Numbered from the stretch's first letter, positions 22,355 through 31,091 are shown. The stretch is DNA of 36,105 bases from CAVWDI01 sp046259385 (GCA_046259385.1 JBJYWI010000132.1:1-36105); one strand, 5' to 3'. A program made the numbers and translations. Notes: generated by a model from the letters alone, not told the origin.

Positions 22355-23419
22355 TTATTGATTATCCCAGGTGAGCATCTGGATGGAAAGCACCTCATCA
22401 CCTGTATCATAATCGATAGCCTGGAGCCAGCCCAAATTGCCCTCATTTGTGCGGTAACAGAAATAACTGCCTCCAGATATATCCTGTAAATAAACTGGAG
22501 AGCTTCCCAATGAGGTTGCCTGGCATATCGCTCCTGTTGGCTGACCGCCTCCATGATAACCCATCCGGGCTGATCCTGTGGTCGCGATGTATGGAAAATC
22601 CTGATCATCCTTTGTCAAAATCAGATCTTCCTCCCCGTTGTTTTTGGATTTTTTGTCCAGATCAAGGGCATCGTCCAATTGAAGCGATACAGCCCCACTG
22701 ACCAGAACATCCGAGTCTACCGTTTCCGTGACAACCGATTCTGTAGCCGATGGCGTAACATCACCTGAAGCACTAACAATAACCCGAACCCAGAAAACTG
22801 AGCCGCCGCTTGGTCCAATCCCAAACCAGGCGCCTTCTTCATTCTGCAGTTTCCAGTTACCCTGATAGGTACCCTCTGTTTCCGGGGCGATCATGTCTGC
22901 CGAGATATCGACGGTTTCTCCGGGTGAGACAACCTCAGGCATTTGTACGACAGAGGGGGCACTCATGCCATCACCCGAGAATAGTACCGCCTTATAATCT
23001 TTAGTCCAGGTGCAGGTACCTACATTTTGCAACCGCCAAACTTTTGTGAAAGTATCCCCTGGCTGCATCTGGGTATCATCCGGGATCGTTACATCGATAG
23101 GGTTTCCTGCAGCAGCCTGATCACAAGCTGACGCCGGTGAAGAATCCACATTTCCGCCAGAAGGGGTATTAGTCGGGGTTGCGGTAGCGGGGGTAGGTGT
23201 AGCGGTGTTAGAAGGGGCAGGGGTCATGGTGTTGGTAGGCGATTGGGTTGGTAAACTAGCCGCGCCTTCTGTCAGACGTGCTTCAACCGTTTGATAGGCT
23301 TCGGTGACGCTCAATGTTTTATCTGCATCCGAGGTCCTTCCTGGAAAGGAACAGCCATAAGCGGCAAGCAGAATTATTAGGTATATAAGTAAAGTTGAAG
23401 CGGTTAATTTATTCTTCAT
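22355..23419 (-). CDS. Lipoprotein with NBR1-type Ig-like domain and low-complexity linkers
   Basis: 354 aa from ATG 23417-23419. Lipoprotein signal with lipid Cys at residue 23 (LLAAYGC). Next is a Thr/Pro-rich linker (about 55-85), then an NBR1 Ig-like domain at about 100-210: GDTFTKVWRLQNVGTCTW, the central SPGETVDISADMIAPETEGT and YQGNWKLQNEEGAWFGIG. A C-terminal region (about 225-354) has acidic low-complexity sequence and a Tyr/Cys-rich module ending in SYFCYRTNEGNLGWLQ. Cell-surface display of a carbohydrate- or protein-binding module is likely. An ATG at 23467 in frame would add 16 residues (CCCKAG) ahead of the signal peptide and is rejected. It heads the minus-strand lipoprotein-rsmI-isomerase set. 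Confidence 0.9.
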   Translation of the reverse strand: MKNKLTASTLLIYLIILLAAYGCSFPGRTSDADKTLSVTEAYQTVEARLTEGAASLPTQSPTNTMTPAPSNTATPTPATATPTNTPSGGNVDSSPASACDQAAAGNPIDVTIPDDTQMQPGDTFTKVWRLQNVGTCTWTKDYKAVLFSGDGMSAPSVVQMPEVVSPGETVDISADMIAPETEGTYQGNWKLQNEEGAWFGIGPSGGSVFWVRVIVSASGDVTPSATESVVTETVDSDVLVSGAVSLQLDDALDLDKKSKNNGEEDLILTKDDQDFPYIATTGSARMGYHGGGQPTGAICQATSLGSSPVYLQDISGGSYFCYRTNEGNLGWLQAIDYDTGDEVLSIQMLTWDNQ

Positions 23420-23702
23420 AAATTCTGCACCTGCCTTACAACAACATGCCTGTTTTTTTTCGATCATTTATTATCCGCCGGAGGCGCTAACCTCGACATA
23501 CAATGCAATTTCTACAATTCTATTTACAATTTTTCTTTTTCAGACAACCAGAAATATCCTGGTTATCCAAATATATACCATTTATTCATCTAATCTGGCG
23601 TTAAGATATTTAGAAGGTTAAGCCATTGAACGCTTAAGTAATCGGATACAAAGATGAATCATTTGATTCAAATGACGGATATGTATGGACCGTGAGCGGC
23701 AA

Positions 23703-23906
23703 TTATGGGTTGGAATCCTGGTCTCCAGGAAGAATTTCCTTCATCCTTCTAGCTACCTTCCGACGAGGCAGCATTACCCGCCTTCCGCATTCAACGCATT
23801 CCAATCCAATATCAGCCCCAAGGCGATAAATCTTCCAATCGTAACTTCCGCACGGATGGGGTTTACGTAAGCGAATAATCTGACCCACCTGGATGTCCGG
23901 CAGCAT
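23703..23906 (-). CDS. DUF951 family small protein, leaderless
   Basis: 67 aa matching DUF951: VGQIIRLRKPHPCGSYDWKI, YRLGADIGLECVECGRRV and MLPRRKVARRMKEIL. The Cys19 and the CxxC pair (Cys37, Cys40) suggest a zinc ribbon, perhaps nucleic-acid binding, but the family's role is unknown. The start ATG (23904-23906) follows TATAAT on the minus strand by only 7 bases, so the mRNA is predicted leaderless. Longer frames across this stretch run through the neighbouring M50 gene and are shadows. The 283 bp upstream of the lipoprotein gene (23420-23702) contain no further gene that I can support. Confidence 0.85.
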   Translation of the reverse strand: MLPDIQVGQIIRLRKPHPCGSYDWKIYRLGADIGLECVECGRRVMLPRRKVARRMKEILPGDQDSNP

Positions 23907-23913
23907 GCGGGGG

Positions 23914-23956
23914 ATTATATCACCAACCCAATCGATATAAACACAAATGGTATAAT
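23914..23956. promoter_or_regulatory. Back-to-back -10 boxes of DUF951 and the M50 gene
   Basis: Minus strand TATAAT at 23919-23914, 7 bases before the DUF951 ATG. Plus strand TATAAT at 23951-23956, 20 bases before the M50 ATG. Neither has a clear -35 box. Neither gene has a Shine-Dalgarno, which fits leaderless or very short leaders. Confidence 0.5.
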
Positions 23957-23976
23957 AATTTCCCCGAACGATTATC

Positions 23977-24633
23977 ATGCTATTTAACCTAAATACCGAG
24001 ACTCTGATTGCGCGCATACTTGTACTGGTGGTCGCTTTCACAATCCATGAGTTTGCACATGCCTGGACTGCAACTCGGTTTGGGGACGATACCCCCAGAA
24101 ACAATGGTCGTCTGACCCTCAACCCTTTAGCCCACCTTGATCCGTTAGGATCGATTGTGCTATTGTTTTCTGGATTCGGCTGGGCAAAACCTGTACCGGT
24201 TAACCCATTTGCGCTTGAAATGAAGTCCCGATACGCTTTCATGTGGGTCGCGCTGGCAGGGCCATTGTCAAATTTACTGCTTGCGATGACTGCGGCACTA
24301 CCAATCCAATTAGGGCTGCAGAATACAATAGGGGATTTCTCCTTCATTCCAGGTATCTTCCCAACCACTTCCATGATCCTGTTTGAGTTTATTTATATCA
24401 ATTTGATTTTGATGGTATTTAACCTGATCCCCCTTGCGCCGCTTGATGGGGAGAAAATCCTGTACCACCTTTTACCCACAAACTGGCGCAGCCCCATGGA
24501 TTTAATCCGACCATACGGTCCGATGCTTCTGATCCTGCTCATCATTGCCGCACCCTACATTGGATTTAATTTTTTCGGGTCAATCCTGGGACCTCCGGTC
24601 CAGGCATTGTTTTCCATTCTGACAGGGTATTAA
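23977..24633 (+). CDS. Site-2 protease family (M50) membrane metalloprotease
   Basis: 218 aa with about five membrane helices. The zinc site is HEFAH (residues 24-28) in the first helix, with a third ligand in the conserved NLIPLAPLDG motif (about residues 147-156). The segment AHLDPLGSIVLLFSGFGWAK and PVPVNPFALEM match the family's second conserved loop. Family members cleave membrane-bound regulators such as anti-sigma factors; this belongs to the short YwhC-type group without a PDZ domain. No substrate gene is recognisable nearby. It directly precedes the HD gene (stop codon touches the next ATG), so the two are one transcript. Confidence 0.92.
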   Translation: MLFNLNTETLIARILVLVVAFTIHEFAHAWTATRFGDDTPRNNGRLTLNPLAHLDPLGSIVLLFSGFGWAKPVPVNPFALEMKSRYAFMWVALAGPLSNLLLAMTAALPIQLGLQNTIGDFSFIPGIFPTTSMILFEFIYINLILMVFNLIPLAPLDGEKILYHLLPTNWRSPMDLIRPYGPMLLILLIIAAPYIGFNFFGSILGPPVQALFSILTGY

Positions 24634-25191
24634 ATGCGGGTTTACTACCGCTTGCTCCAGACCTGGCATACAATCACCAGAAAGCCTTTAAGTGATGACC
24701 TATCCGAAATACAATCGGTATTATCACCCGATCTCTACACATTATTTGTTCAAATGCATCCCAGCGAGCAGGCTCACAGTATCGCAGTTTACAGACATCT
24801 ATCAAATCAAGACATCCAGAATAAAGACTTGTTAGAGGCTGCATTACTGCATGATGTGGGGAAGAACCAGCACACATTAAGTATCTTAGAAAGAATAGCG
24901 ATAGTACTGGGAAATACTATTTTCCCCCAAAAAACCAAATTATGGTCAACAGGTAAACCGGAGGGATGGAAACGTCCGTTTGTGGTCGCTCGAAAACACC
25001 CAGAGTGGGGAGCAGATCTTGCACTGCAAGCCGGAGCGTCCAAAATCACTGCTGACCTTATCCGGCGCCACCAGGATTCAATTCTATATACTAGTGACAT
25101 GATAATCAATCTCCAGGATAGATCTTCAAACAGTGACCTTACAGAAGCAGAACTGTTATATATGCTTCAGCGATCAGATAATATAAATTGA
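24634..25191 (+). CDS. HD-domain phosphohydrolase
   Basis: 185 aa. The metal-binding set is recognisable: His in PSEQAHSIAVYRHL, the HD doublet in ALLHDVGKNQHT, and His in RKHPEWGADLAL followed by LIRRHQDS. Length and motif order resemble stand-alone HD domains acting on nucleotides or cyclic dinucleotides. No synthetase or receiver domain is present. Start codon abuts the M50 stop with no space, so it is translated by coupling; the TyrA-like gene follows 9 bp later. Role unknown. Confidence 0.85.
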   Translation: MRVYYRLLQTWHTITRKPLSDDLSEIQSVLSPDLYTLFVQMHPSEQAHSIAVYRHLSNQDIQNKDLLEAALLHDVGKNQHTLSILERIAIVLGNTIFPQKTKLWSTGKPEGWKRPFVVARKHPEWGADLALQAGASKITADLIRRHQDSILYTSDMIINLQDRSSNSDLTEAELLYMLQRSDNIN

Positions 25192-25200
25192 GGATATGAT

Positions 25201-26196
25201 ATGGGCGTAAATTTAACAATCATAGGGTTAGGCCAGATTGGATCATCCATCGGTCTTGCCCTTCAAAAACCAAAAGCAGAAATCGATATTAATAGGGTGG
25301 GTTTGGACAAGGATATCGCTGCTGCACGCAGAGCAAAGGATTTGGGCGTGATCGACCGGGTTGAACTCAAGTACTCATCAGCTGTAAAGGATGCGAATGT
25401 AGTAATCCTGGCTGTTCCCTTTGACCAGATATACGATACGCTAGAAGAAATCGCGCCCACACTTTCAAAAAATACAGTCGTTATCGATACTGCGCCTATA
25501 AAAAAAACTGTACTATCCTGGGCGGAAGAATTGCTTTTACCGGGTAGTTTTTACGTCGGTTTGATTCCTGCCATAAATCCAATATATCTCCATGATGAAA
25601 AAACGGGATTGGACGCAGCCCGCCCGGATTTATTTAAAAATGGAATAATGGGAATTGTCACCCTTCCCACCACCCACCCAGATGCGATTAAACTTGCCAG
25701 CGATTTGACAAATATTATCGGCAGTCGACCGCTGTTTTTAGATCCAGATGAAATCGATGGTCTGATGGCTGCAACCCATATCGTCCCCCAACTACTTGCG
25801 GCAACTTTGGCAATTACAACCATTGGCAAAGCAGGTTGGCGAGACAACAGCAAACTAGCTGGTAGGGCATATGCGCTGGAGGCAAGATTAACCGAATTGA
25901 TGGATACGCCGGAATGCCTTGCCCAAGCGGCTCTAAACAACCGCGAGAACACGATCCGTATCCTGCAGAACACGGTAGGGAATATTCAAACCCTGATAAC
26001 AGACCTGGAGTCGAACAATAAGACCAGTTTAACTGAGCGACTAAGCCGGGCTCAAACCGATTATAAACAGTGGTGGCAGGAGAGAAAGACGGGAGATTGG
26101 CTCAGCCAGGAAGGGATTCCAAAGGTTGAATATCCTACCCCGAAAAGTATATTTGGAAGTCTTTTCAAGCGAAAACAGCCACACAAACCAGAGTGA
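25201..26196 (+). CDS. Prephenate/arogenate dehydrogenase-like (TyrA family) protein
   Basis: 331 aa. N-terminal Rossmann fold GLGQIGSSIGLAL (dinucleotide loop), then NVVILAVPFDQIYDTLEEI and TVVIDTAPIKKTVLSW. The C-terminal helical domain includes DEIDGLMAATHIVPQLLAA, where TyrA has its conserved His. The usual substrate motif HPMAG is missing: the corresponding place reads YVGLIPAINPIYLHDEKTG. So the fold fits, but prephenate as substrate is doubtful. A basic tail (GSLFKRKQPHKPE) ends the protein. It lies 9 bp after the HD gene and is probably in the same transcript. GAGGATATG precedes the start. Confidence 0.8.
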   Translation: MGVNLTIIGLGQIGSSIGLALQKPKAEIDINRVGLDKDIAAARRAKDLGVIDRVELKYSSAVKDANVVILAVPFDQIYDTLEEIAPTLSKNTVVIDTAPIKKTVLSWAEELLLPGSFYVGLIPAINPIYLHDEKTGLDAARPDLFKNGIMGIVTLPTTHPDAIKLASDLTNIIGSRPLFLDPDEIDGLMAATHIVPQLLAATLAITTIGKAGWRDNSKLAGRAYALEARLTELMDTPECLAQAALNNRENTIRILQNTVGNIQTLITDLESNNKTSLTERLSRAQTDYKQWWQERKTGDWLSQEGIPKVEYPTPKSIFGSLFKRKQPHKPE

Positions 26197-26282
26197 GTTT
26201 CTTCTAAAGCCCTCTTCGAAAAACAAATCCGTTAACAATTTAATGCAAAAATAGTTAGAAATATGGAATATTACAGGAGTAA

Positions 26283-27470
26283 ATGATGCCAAAAAAATTA
26301 GACTGGCTTAAGGACGAACTTCAGGTGTTAAAAGATGCCGGACTGTATAACCGCATCCGCACTATAAATTCACCCCAGGGTGCATGGCTGGTGGTGGATG
26401 GGGAAAGGGTATTGAACTTCTGTTCAAATAACTACCTGGGACTCGCCAACCACCCGAAATTGATCCAGGCTGCACAAGAAGCGACCCTGAAATACGGTGT
26501 CGGTCCAGCGGCAGTTCGAACAATAGCCGGAACGATGGATCTGCATCTGCGGTTCGAAGAGCGGATGGCAGCATTTAAGAAGGTGGATTCAGCCATATCA
26601 TTCCAATCCGGTTTTAATGCAAACATTGCGACTATCCCAGCGCTGGTCGGCAAGGGGGATGCTATTTTTTCAGATGAATTGAACCACGCCAGCATTATTG
26701 ACGGATGCCGGCTTTCAAGTGCGCAAATTGTGCGCTTCGCCCATTGTGATCCGGGTGATTTAAAACTAAAGCTCGAACAGGAACGGGACAAATACCGGCG
26801 GGCACTGGTGATCACTGACGGTGTTTTCAGTATGGACGGCGATGTCGCACCGCTGGATAAACTTTATGACGTCAGCAAGGATTTTGACTGTGCCCTTATG
26901 GTTGACGACGCTCACGGAGAAGGGGTTCTTGGCGGGGGTGGACGCGGCATTGTGGACCACTTCAACCTGCACGGCAAGGTCGACATAGAAGTAGGCACCC
27001 TTTCAAAGGCTTTCGGCGTGGTTGGTGGAGTTGTCGCAGGCGATCCGCTGGTGGTGGAATGGCTTCACCAGCGCGGCAGACCTTTCCTGTTCTCTTCGGC
27101 TATGACAGTTCCAGATGTGGCAGCCTGCCTGGCGGCAGTAGAATTACTCGAAGAATCAACAGAACTGGTTGACAGACTTTGGGAGAACACCTATTACTTT
27201 CAATCGGAATTATCCAAAATCGGCTTCGATACCGGTTTAACCACAACTCCAATCACACCAATCATGCTCGGGGAAGCCCCGCTGGCTCAAGAATTCAGCG
27301 CTGAATTATTCCAGAGAGGGGTTTTCGCAATGGCAATCGGGTTCCCCACTGTTCCGCGCGGCAAAGCGCGCATCCGGGTGATGATCTCCGCTTCACACTC
27401 GAAGGACGACCTTGACCAGGGCCTGGATATATTCAGACAGGTTGGCAGACAGTTCGGGGTTATCGATTAA
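26283..27470 (+). CDS. kbl: Glycine C-acetyltransferase (2-amino-3-ketobutyrate CoA ligase)
   Basis: PLP-dependent alpha-oxoamine synthase that converts 2-amino-3-oxobutyrate and CoA to glycine and acetyl-CoA in threonine breakdown. 395 aa, normal length. Motifs: LNFCSNNYLGLANHPKL, FQSGFNANIATIPALVG, DELNHASIIDGCRLSSA, DDAHGEGVLGGGGRGI, and the PLP lysine in VGTLSKAFGVVGG (Lys242). The start is ATG 26283 or 26286, after AGGAG. No tdh is adjacent, so relatives such as 8-amino-7-oxononanoate synthase remain possible, but the N-terminus and length fit KBL better. Confidence 0.9.
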   Translation: MMPKKLDWLKDELQVLKDAGLYNRIRTINSPQGAWLVVDGERVLNFCSNNYLGLANHPKLIQAAQEATLKYGVGPAAVRTIAGTMDLHLRFEERMAAFKKVDSAISFQSGFNANIATIPALVGKGDAIFSDELNHASIIDGCRLSSAQIVRFAHCDPGDLKLKLEQERDKYRRALVITDGVFSMDGDVAPLDKLYDVSKDFDCALMVDDAHGEGVLGGGGRGIVDHFNLHGKVDIEVGTLSKAFGVVGGVVAGDPLVVEWLHQRGRPFLFSSAMTVPDVAACLAAVELLEESTELVDRLWENTYYFQSELSKIGFDTGLTTTPITPIMLGEAPLAQEFSAELFQRGVFAMAIGFPTVPRGKARIRVMISASHSKDDLDQGLDIFRQVGRQFGVID

Positions 27471-27497
27471 ATCAGATCGGATTTATGTAAAAGCCAG

Positions 27498-27737
27498 TTA
27501 CTTTTCAACCTGGGGTTCAGCAAATGGATCGAAGGCTGGATTTGTCCCAGCCCACAAACAGCTTGGTTTCCCATTGATATTGCATTCAACGGCTTTTGAA
27601 CAGCGGTGGGCAACAACGCGAGGATTTTGATCCGGCAGGAACTCAGCAGGATAGATCAATTCAGCCTCCAGAGCAACATCTTCACCTACATGGTGACAAA
27701 AGCTGACTTTTATTGGCTCCCAATGTTTTTCTGCCAT
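27498..27737 (-). CDS. 79-aa conserved Cys/His protein of unknown function
   Basis: Clear gene: GGAGG before the ATG and a promoter on the same strand at 27765-27792. Soluble, no signal peptide. Conserved-looking features are FCHHVGEDVALEAE, AEFLPDQNPRVVAHRCSKAV and CNINGKPSCLWAGTNP, giving four Cys and several His that could bind a metal or Fe-S. Ends in acidic and Pro-rich residues. I recall related small proteins in Anaerolineae but no function. It is convergent with kbl. Confidence 0.75.
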   Translation of the reverse strand: MAEKHWEPIKVSFCHHVGEDVALEAELIYPAEFLPDQNPRVVAHRCSKAVECNINGKPSCLWAGTNPAFDPFAEPQVEK

Positions 27738-27764
27738 TTTGTGCCTCCAGAATTGCTGTTTTCG

Positions 27765-27792
27765 ATTATACTCTTTTATGTGGTTTTTTGAA
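27765..27792 (-). promoter_or_regulatory. Promoter for the 79-aa gene
   Basis: On the minus strand TTCAAA (27792-27787), 16-bp spacer, TATAAT (27770-27765), about 28 bp upstream of the start codon. Confidence 0.6.
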
Positions 27793-27867
27793 AGTGCTGG
27801 GTGTCAATATTATATTTACGGAGAACAGCCCAAAAACAGACTCCTAATCTGGACAAAAAATTTCTAG

Positions 27868-27895
27868 TTGACATCTCACTGTCAGGCTATATAAT
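27868..27895 (+). promoter_or_regulatory. Near-consensus promoter of the peptide ABC transporter
   Basis: TTGACA (27868-27873), 16-bp spacer, TATAAT (27890-27895): both hexamers are perfect. Start near 27902 leaves a leader of about 110 nt. Confidence 0.9.
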
Positions 27896-27932
27896 TGGGG
27901 GACGTTTAACTTACTGGAGTTTCAAAACTTTT

Positions 27933-27941
27933 AGGAGGTGA
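27933..27941 (+). promoter_or_regulatory. Orphan Shine-Dalgarno in the transporter leader
   Basis: AGGAGGTGA is a nine-base perfect match to the 16S rRNA tail, 73 nt before the next start codon and with no ATG, GTG or TTG at a usable distance. Such stand-alone ribosome sites (STAB-SD) are known to protect mRNA 5' ends in Bacillus. The true SD of the binding-protein gene is AGGAGG at 28001-28006. Confidence 0.55.
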
Positions 27942-28013
27942 AAAAGAAAGAAATTAATAAACCAACCACTTTAAGCAAATAAACCAAAAAAACTTCTTGA
28001 AGGAGGAGTAAGA

Positions 28014-29831
28014 ATGAATAGAAAAGTATTTTTTATCCTGGGCGTTACCATACTGCTGCTGAGCATGATTCTCAGCGCATGCGCCCAGCCCGCAGCCCCA
28101 ACCGAAGCGCCTGCGGAGGAACCAGCTGCCGAAGAACCAGTGGCTGAGGAACCAGTTGAAGAAGAGCCAGTAGCTGAAGAACCGGTTGAGGAAGAACCAG
28201 CTGCTGAAGAGCCTGCAGAAGAAGAACCAATGGAGGCAATGGAACCGGTTACCTTCATCTTCGGGCGCGGCGGCGACTCGGTACAGCTTGATCCCGCCAT
28301 CGTAACCGACGGCGAATCATTCCGCGTGACCGGGCAGTGCCTTGAGAATCTATATGCGTTCGATAAAGGCAGTACAACTCCAGTGCCTGCATTAGCTACA
28401 GACTGTACTGCCAATGAAGAAGGAACTGAATGGACCTGCACATTACGCGAAGGTGTAAAATTCCATGATGGTACGGATTTCAATGCTGATTCGGTGGTCT
28501 GGAACTTTGAAAGATGGAGATTCACTGATCACCCACAACACTTCGAAAGTCAGGTTTTTGAATACTACGAAGGAATGTGGGGTGGATTTGATGACGCAAG
28601 CATCATCACATCTGTTGAAAAAGTTGATGACTATACTGTGAAGTTTACCTTGAGTGTACCGATGGCACCTTTCCTTGCCAACTTGGCGATGGATATGTTT
28701 GCTATCTCGAGCCCAGCTGCGGTTGAAGCTGCCGGCGAGGACTACGGTACACCCTCGGCTGGCTGCGTTGGAACAGGTTCATACAAATTCGTTGAGTGGA
28801 TCGAAGGCGACCACATCACCGTTGAGGCTAATGACGATTATTGGGGAGGTCGTCCAAAGGTTGACCAGATTATCTGGCGCGTGATTCCTGATGACTCTGC
28901 CCGCTTCCTTGCACTCCAAGCTGGCGATATTGATGGGCTGGAGACTGCTACTGTTGAAGATCTCGCAACAGCTGAATCCGATCCCAACCTCGTTATTATG
29001 ACTCGCCCTGCATTGAACACAGGTTACCTGGCTTTTAATTACAAAATTCAAGAATTCCAGGACCCACTGGTGCGTGAGGCTGTTGCCCATGCGATTAACA
29101 AACAAGGTCTAGTAGAGAATTTCTTGGGATCATACGGTGAGGTCGCAACTAACTTCCTGCCTCCTCTTGTAATGGGGCACAATGATGCAATTGAAGATTG
29201 GGTATACGATCCTGAGTTGTCCAAACAACTGCTGGCAGACGCAGGATTCCCGGATGGATTGAGCGAAGTAACCATCGCTGAAGATATCACTGACGCAGAC
29301 GGTAATGTTGAATATACAGCTGGCGAAACAATACCTCTCAAGTTCTTCTATATGCCAGTGAGCCGATTCTACTACCCATCCCCGAAAGAAATTGGTGAAG
29401 CAATGGCTGCTGATCTTGCCAAAGCAGGAATAAATGTAACAATGGAACTGGCTGGCGATTGGCCAACATATCTGGGATTGCGCCGTGAAGGTCGTCTGGT
29501 TGGTCTTTACATGCTGGGTTGGGGTGGCGATAATGGTGATCCAGACAACTTTACCTGCTATTTCTTCTGTACAGGAACAGAACCTATCGCTAGAGAAGGC
29601 TGGTACCAGAATCCTGAATTAGTCGATTTGTTGTTGACAGCCCAAACCACTGTTGATCCCGCTGCTCGAGAAGAAATGTACAAGCAATCCGAGCAGATTC
29701 TGCATGATGATATTGCTAGGATTTGGGTGGATCACTACAACACTCCTTTAATCTTTGGTTCGTACGTTAGTGGGTACATTCCACAACCTGTTGGAGCGGA
29801 CCTTTATGATTTTGTTGAAGTCACTAAGTAG
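28014..29831 (+). CDS. Peptide ABC transporter substrate-binding lipoprotein (SBP family 5)
   Basis: 605 aa. Lipoprotein signal peptide with lipid Cys23 (ILSAC). Residues ~30-75 are a flexible linker of EEP/AEEP-type repeats that holds the binding domain away from the membrane. The SBP_bac_5 fold follows: GDSVQLDPAIVTDGESFRV, LREGVKFHDGTDFNADSVVW, KFTLSVPMAPFLANLAMDMF, VREAVAHAINKQGLVENFLG, and LLGDWPTYLGLRREG-like segments near 470. Binds oligopeptides, dipeptides or similar solutes outside the cell for the permease and ATPase genes that follow. Strong promoter, long leader with an orphan SD, and a terminator right after the gene suggest high expression. The ligand cannot be inferred. Confidence 0.95.
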   Translation: MNRKVFFILGVTILLLSMILSACAQPAAPTEAPAEEPAAEEPVAEEPVEEEPVAEEPVEEEPAAEEPAEEEPMEAMEPVTFIFGRGGDSVQLDPAIVTDGESFRVTGQCLENLYAFDKGSTTPVPALATDCTANEEGTEWTCTLREGVKFHDGTDFNADSVVWNFERWRFTDHPQHFESQVFEYYEGMWGGFDDASIITSVEKVDDYTVKFTLSVPMAPFLANLAMDMFAISSPAAVEAAGEDYGTPSAGCVGTGSYKFVEWIEGDHITVEANDDYWGGRPKVDQIIWRVIPDDSARFLALQAGDIDGLETATVEDLATAESDPNLVIMTRPALNTGYLAFNYKIQEFQDPLVREAVAHAINKQGLVENFLGSYGEVATNFLPPLVMGHNDAIEDWVYDPELSKQLLADAGFPDGLSEVTIAEDITDADGNVEYTAGETIPLKFFYMPVSRFYYPSPKEIGEAMAADLAKAGINVTMELAGDWPTYLGLRREGRLVGLYMLGWGGDNGDPDNFTCYFFCTGTEPIAREGWYQNPELVDLLLTAQTTVDPAAREEMYKQSEQILHDDIARIWVDHYNTPLIFGSYVSGYIPQPVGADLYDFVEVTK

Positions 29832-29876
29832 ATTGTAAGGAGTGCTAAAGGCAATTTGAAAGTGATTTAAACATCG

Positions 29877-29912
29877 AAAGGGGGCGGATTATTTCCGCTC
29901 CCTTTTCTTTAT
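29877..29912 (+). terminator. Terminator between the binding-protein and permease genes
   Basis: A 12-bp stem (29877-29888 with 29894-29905; one G-U pair) around loop TTATT, then TTTTCTTTATT. Partial read-through would leave the binding protein in excess over the membrane subunits. Confidence 0.9.
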
Positions 29913-30031
29913 TAGCAACTAACCATCCAAAGTTATTTTATTGTTGTAGTCGACAATTAATTTTTGTGAGAAAAAATTCGAATATTCTTCGATCTTTTAG
30001 CAAACGTGCCGTTATTGCTTGGAGGTGAAAT

Positions 30032-31084
30032 TTGACCAGATATATAATTCGAAGGTTGGTTTCAGTTATTCCTACAATAATTGGCGTTACTTTTGTAATT
30101 TTTATGTTTCAACGACTAATTCCTGGCGATCCAGCAGTTGCTATGCTTGGTGAGCATGCTACCCAGGAGAATGTAGAGCGCATTCGGGAACAATTCGGTT
30201 TGAACCGGCCTCCCTTTTTAGACCGTGCATCACTTGAAAAAGGTGATATTAGAGGATTTTTCGACAGCCAGTACATCCGATATCTGGGTCGAATTATCAG
30301 ACTGGACCTGGGAAATTCGATTCACAGACGTATTCCAGTCGCTGAAACACTGGCGATACGCTTTCCAGCTACGGTTGAACTATCAGTTGTATCAATGCTG
30401 ATCGCGATTCTCGTAGGGGTACCGGTTGGCATTGCATCAGCAGCGCGGCGCAATTCCACGCTGGACAGCGCCAGTATGATCGGGTCACTAATCGGTGTAT
30501 CCATGCCGATCTTCTGGCTGGGATTGATGCTGATTATGGTATTCGCGGTTTACCTGAAATGGCTGCCCGCGGGCGGTCGAATTAGCCCTAATATTCAGTT
30601 GGAATACCAAACAAATTTTGTATTGATTGACGCGCTGCTCGCCGGGGATATCCCTGCATTTTTTGACTGCGTTCAGCATCTGATACTCCCTGCAATCGCG
30701 CTGGCGACAATCCCAATGGCAATTATCGCGCGCATGACTCGCTCCAGCATGCTGGATGTACTGCAGGAGGATTACATCCGTACCGCGCATGCCAAAGGCG
30801 TGATGGAGCGTATTGTCCTCTTCCGGCATGCCCTGAAGAACGCATTTCTGCCTGTAATAACGATAATCGGTCTCCAGGCTGGGACTCTGCTAGCTGGGGC
30901 GGTGCTGACTGAAACGATATTCTCATGGCCCGGAATCGGTAAATGGATTTATGACGCAATCATCGGCAGAGATTACCCAATCGTACAGGGCGGCACACTG
31001 CTTATCGCGCTTTTATTCGTTTTTATCAACCTGTTAATCGATCTTTCCTATGCATATCTTGATCCGCGCATCCGTTATGATTGA
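30032..31084 (+). CDS. Peptide ABC transporter permease, DppB type
   Basis: 350-aa inner-membrane permease with about six helices. N-terminus YIIRRLVSVIPTIIGVTFVIFM followed by LIPGDPAVAMLGE. The EAA loop that contacts the ATPase is EDYIRTAHAKGVMERIVLFRH, preceded by RMTRSSMLDVLQ. The C-terminus YAYLDPRIRYD is the normal ending of DppB/OppB. Start is TTG at 30032 with GGAGGTG 5 nt before it. The DppC-type gene begins 7 bp after its stop. Confidence 0.95.
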   Translation: MTRYIIRRLVSVIPTIIGVTFVIFMFQRLIPGDPAVAMLGEHATQENVERIREQFGLNRPPFLDRASLEKGDIRGFFDSQYIRYLGRIIRLDLGNSIHRRIPVAETLAIRFPATVELSVVSMLIAILVGVPVGIASAARRNSTLDSASMIGSLIGVSMPIFWLGLMLIMVFAVYLKWLPAGGRISPNIQLEYQTNFVLIDALLAGDIPAFFDCVQHLILPAIALATIPMAIIARMTRSSMLDVLQEDYIRTAHAKGVMERIVLFRHALKNAFLPVITIIGLQAGTLLAGAVLTETIFSWPGIGKWIYDAIIGRDYPIVQGGTLLIALLFVFINLLIDLSYAYLDPRIRYD

Positions 31085-31091
31085 GGATTAA

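Noticed and set aside
23540..23560. Hairpin AACCAG/CTGGTT as a terminator in the gap near the lipoprotein gene
   Set aside because: Six base pairs only and no T tract on either strand.
23706..23730. tRNA T-arm-like sequence at the end of DUF951
   Set aside because: GGTTGGAATCC resembles a T loop, but no acceptor, D or anticodon arm is present around it.
23703..24374. Long minus-strand ORF covering the M50 gene
   Set aside because: Only the last 67 codons match a known family (DUF951). The rest is the antisense shadow of the M50 protease.
27971..28525. Ser-rich minus-strand ORF opposite the binding protein
   Set aside because: Its Ser/Gly repeats mirror the EEP-type codons of the lipoprotein linker on the plus strand; no SD or promoter.
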